A DNA stretch of 64,000 bases from Salinivibrio sp. ES.052 (lineage in GTDB: Bacteria; Pseudomonadota; Gammaproteobacteria; Enterobacterales; Vibrionaceae). The DNA is taken from assembly GCF_900141775.1 (NCBI RefSeq), contig NZ_FSRI01000001.1:652251-716250 (forward strand), written 5' to 3'. This document shows positions 61,692 to 64,000 of the stretch, piece by piece; position 1 is the first letter of the stretch; the number at the start of each line of letters is the position of its first letter. The position numbers were made by a program, and so were the translations under genes. Under the pieces are notes generated by a model that saw nothing but the letters and a program-made list of their open reading frames with translations, did not search any database and was not told the origin of the DNA.

Positions 61692-62897
61692 ATGCTAGCG
61701 CGATCGTATGCGATTTTAATCAGAAATCAGTGGCCGTTAATTGCCTTTGGCTTTTTATCGATCTTTTTTGGCAATATTGGCCAGTCATTTTTCATTAGTT
61801 GGTATGGCAGCAGCATTAAAGATGCGCTGCTTTTAAGTGACGCGACCTACGGTGGCATTTACGCCATTGCGACCATGACCAGTAGCGTGTTGGTGATTAC
61901 CTTTGGTGGTGTGGTTGATCGTATTGGTGTGGATAAGCTACTGATCTTTTTCGCCACGTTGCTGATGGTGGCGTGTACTTTGATGTATTCAGTCGATAGC
62001 GTCATTGGACTCCTGATCGCATTCTTTTTATTGCGTTTTTGCGGGCAAGGTTTTTTACCTCACATCGCGCAAGCTACCGTGATTAAACGCGCACAACAAG
62101 ATAAAGGAAAAGCGATCAGCTTGGTGGGCAGTGGTGTTGCCTTCGGCGAGGTAGTTTTACCCTCAATCGTCATTGCATTAATCGCTTTTTTAGGCTGGCG
62201 GGAAAGCTGGCTCTTTCTTGGGGCAACGCTTTTGGTGGTGTTTTTACCACTGGTGCTATTTCTGACCCGAAAAGCAGACCTTAAACGGACGCGTATTGAG
62301 GCAGACAGTGAAAATAAAGCCAGTGATGCCAGCCGACGACAAGTCATTCGAGATTGGCGCTTTTGGATGATCATACCGATAGCGCTGGTGACACCGTTTT
62401 TGGTGACCGGTGTGTTTATTCAACAGGACTTTATTCTGGACGCCAAACGGTGGACACCAGGTGTGTTAGCAGGCAGTTTTGTGTTTTATGGGGCCGTCCA
62501 TTGGCTGAGCTCCGTAGTTTCAGGCAGTCTTATTGATAAATATCGATCGCGAAATGTGCTCATCCTGATCCCCATTCCGCTACTGCTCGGTTTAATGGTG
62601 ATTGCTAACATCAATCACACCCTAGCAGCACCGCTTTTTATGTGCCTATTTGGCCTTGCCATTGGTGCGACTAACCCGGTGATTAACACCTTATGGGCGG
62701 AAATGTATGGTGTCTCACATATTGGCGCTATTCGCTCGCTTGTCACTGGCATGATGATTCTTTCCACCGCGTTAGCACCGTGGATTTTTGGCATCGTGAT
62801 CGATATCGGCTGGACGCTTAACGAGCTGATTTATGCTCTCATCGGGATGATTATTTCTTTTTCCTTATTACTGATTCCTGTATATCGACGTATATAA
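61692..62897 (+). CDS. MFS transporter
   Basis: A 401-residue transporter with 12 hydrophobic helices. Motif GGVVDRIGVDKLLIF between helices 2 and 3 matches the MFS DRxGRR-type loop, and a long charged loop lies between helices 6 and 7 (RKADLKRTRIEADSENK). GGAGG lies three bases before the ATG 61692; the in-frame ATG at 61593 adds an untypical N-terminal extension. Resembles sugar-phosphate/organic-anion or oxalate-formate-type permeases; substrate unknown. Confidence 0.82.
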   Translation: MLARSYAILIRNQWPLIAFGFLSIFFGNIGQSFFISWYGSSIKDALLLSDATYGGIYAIATMTSSVLVITFGGVVDRIGVDKLLIFFATLLMVACTLMYSVDSVIGLLIAFFLLRFCGQGFLPHIAQATVIKRAQQDKGKAISLVGSGVAFGEVVLPSIVIALIAFLGWRESWLFLGATLLVVFLPLVLFLTRKADLKRTRIEADSENKASDASRRQVIRDWRFWMIIPIALVTPFLVTGVFIQQDFILDAKRWTPGVLAGSFVFYGAVHWLSSVVSGSLIDKYRSRNVLILIPIPLLLGLMVIANINHTLAAPLFMCLFGLAIGATNPVINTLWAEMYGVSHIGAIRSLVTGMMILSTALAPWIFGIVIDIGWTLNELIYALIGMIISFSLLLIPVYRRI

Positions 62898-63182
62898 TGC
62901 TTATGTTGGAGTTGTCAGCATGGTATGGGGTGTCAACGTCTCTTCATGGCGAGAAACAGTATAAAAGGCAGGTTTGTGAAAAGGATTAAATAAATTCACG
63001 ATAAAAACATTAAAATAATTAATTAACATGCTGATTTATAATGATTATGCCTTTGCTTGGTAAAAATAGGGTAGTTGACGCTTGGTCAATAAGTGACTAG
63101 GATCACGCGTTTTGATTTTCAGGTGAAATCAGGCCTGAAACGAGCGCGACATCTTTTTTAACCCAATTTTGTAGAGACGTTC

Positions 63183-64000
63183 ATGATAGATAGAATTCAG
63201 CGTGATTGGTTCTCCAATGTACGTGGCGATATCCTAGCGGGTATCGTTGTGGCATTGGCTTTGATCCCAGAAGCGATTGCCTTCTCGATTATTGCCGGTG
63301 TTGATCCGAAAGTTGGCCTTTACGCCTCCTTCAGTATCGCTGTGATCATTGCCTTTGTGGGCGGCCGTCCAGGTATGATTTCCGCCGCAACCGGTGCGAT
63401 GGCACTGCTGATGGTGACTTTGGTTAAAGAGCACGGTCTCGAGTACTTATTAGCGGCCACTGTACTGACAGGGGTATTACAAATCCTCGCGGGTTACCTA
63501 AAGCTGGGTAACTTGATGCGTTTTGTCTCGCGCTCTGTGGTGACAGGTTTTGTCAACGCGTTGGCGATCCTTATTTTTATGGCGCAGTTGCCCGAGCTTA
63601 TCGGTCCAGAGATCATCCGCGAAGGTGAGATCATGTGGCATGTCTATCCGATGACGGCGGCTGGCTTAGGGATCATTTATCTTTTCCCTTATATTCCGCG
63701 TATCGGTAAAGCTGTCCCATCGCCCTTGATGTGTATTTTGATCCTCACTGGTATTGCGATGGTTTATAACCTCGATCTACGTACTGTCGGCGATATGGGG
63801 GAGTTACCGGATACTTTACCTATGTTCCTATGGCCAGATGTCCCGCTTAATTTTGAAACCTTAGCAATTGTCTTCCCCTATTCTGCGGCACTCGCTGTAG
63901 TGGGTCTGTTGGAATCAATGATGACAGCCACTATCGTCGATGATCTGACCGACACGAACAGCGAGAAAAACCGCGAGTGTAAAGGCCAAGGTATTGCCAA
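63183..64000 (+). CDS. SulP-family anion transporter (3' end outside window)
   Basis: The first 272 residues of an inner-membrane anion transporter. [20 protein letters not shown] (about 10-29) and [20 protein letters not shown] hold the SulP signature. Later helices include [19 protein letters not shown] and [20 protein letters not shown] with the conserved Glu. The frame is open at the right edge and the STAS domain, if present, is outside. Such proteins carry sulfate, or bicarbonate (BicA-like); substrate is not decidable here. Confidence 0.9.
   Translation, partial: MIDRIQRDWFSNVRGDILAGIVVALALIPEAIAFSIIAGVDPKVGLYASFSIAVIIAFVGGRPGMISAATGAMALLMVTLVKEHGLEYLLAATVLTGVLQILAGYLKLGNLMRFVSRSVVTGFVNALAILIFMAQLPELIGPEIIREGEIMWHVYPMTAAGLGIIYLFPYIPRIGKAVPSPLMCILILTGIAMVYNLDLRTVGDMGELPDTLPMFLWPDVPLNFETLAIVFPYSAALAVVGLLESMMTATIVDDLTDTNSEKNRECKGQGIA

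Noticed and set aside
1-64000. CRISPR arrays, rRNA genes, prophage
   Set aside because: No regularly spaced short repeats, no rRNA sequence and no phage structural genes were noticed.

Overview
The window looks like a chromosomal segment of a marine or halophilic gammaproteobacterium, most likely a member of the Vibrionaceae. The clues are the glpABC and pstSCAB arrangements, three methyl-accepting chemotaxis proteins, a BCCT transporter, and a run of gene cassettes with Vibrio-type attC sites. A genus such as Salinivibrio is a guess, not a finding. The last gene (SulP) is cut by the right edge and the first (Bax-like) probably starts left of the window.

Layout. 0-10.2 kb: Bax-like glucosaminidase, YoaK-type membrane protein, the anaerobic glycerol-3-phosphate dehydrogenase operon glpABC with a candidate FNR box, a convergent BCCT transporter, a DUF3429 membrane protein and a chemoreceptor. 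10.2-15.9 kb: a degenerate low-molecular-weight-phosphatase/ArsC-like gene divergent from pstSCAB with in-phase Pho boxes between them, then tRNA-Ser(UGA). 15.9-24.3 kb: an AT-richer cassette array with no integrase in view (a CALIN, cluster of attC sites lacking an integrase). Its cargo is a small GIY-YIG-like protein, a PD-(D/E)XK nuclease-like protein, GNAT acetyltransferases, a HAD hydrolase, a nucleotidyltransferase-fold protein and methyltransferases. Three cassette junctions carry a ~403-bp composite repeat in the attC position. Each holds an IS110-family transposase 5' fragment and strong hairpins, and a fourth decayed copy lies near 24.1 kb.

24.2-32 kb: small accessory genes, an Ogt-type alkyltransferase, a GFA-family protein, a YegD-like Hsp70, a nucleotidyltransferase, and a three-gene minus-strand operon (KaiC-like double ATPase, degenerate receiver, receiver/degenerate GGDEF/EAL phosphodiesterase). 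32-48 kb: mostly single housekeeping or accessory genes: many GNATs, a cytidine-deaminase-like protein, an MFS gene broken by a 7-bp tandem duplication, MscS channel, M13 peptidase, a DUF4177-yidD-TM2-like mini-operon, a delta-class carbonic anhydrase, and a FadR/GntR regulator with a clear operator beside a choline-dehydrogenase-like GMC oxidoreductase.

48-64 kb: NrtS-like small transporter, a minus-strand signalling cluster (HD-GYP response regulator plus two tandem paralogous 652-residue sensor kinases), two chemoreceptors, DUF3955 and YrhK small membrane proteins, azlCD, a membrane/coiled-coil/winged-helix-like protein of unknown function, an MFS transporter and a SulP transporter. Two separate loci (28-32 kb and 48-54 kb) therefore appear to turn sensory input into c-di-GMP breakdown. 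All functional assignments come from reading motifs; no database search was run.
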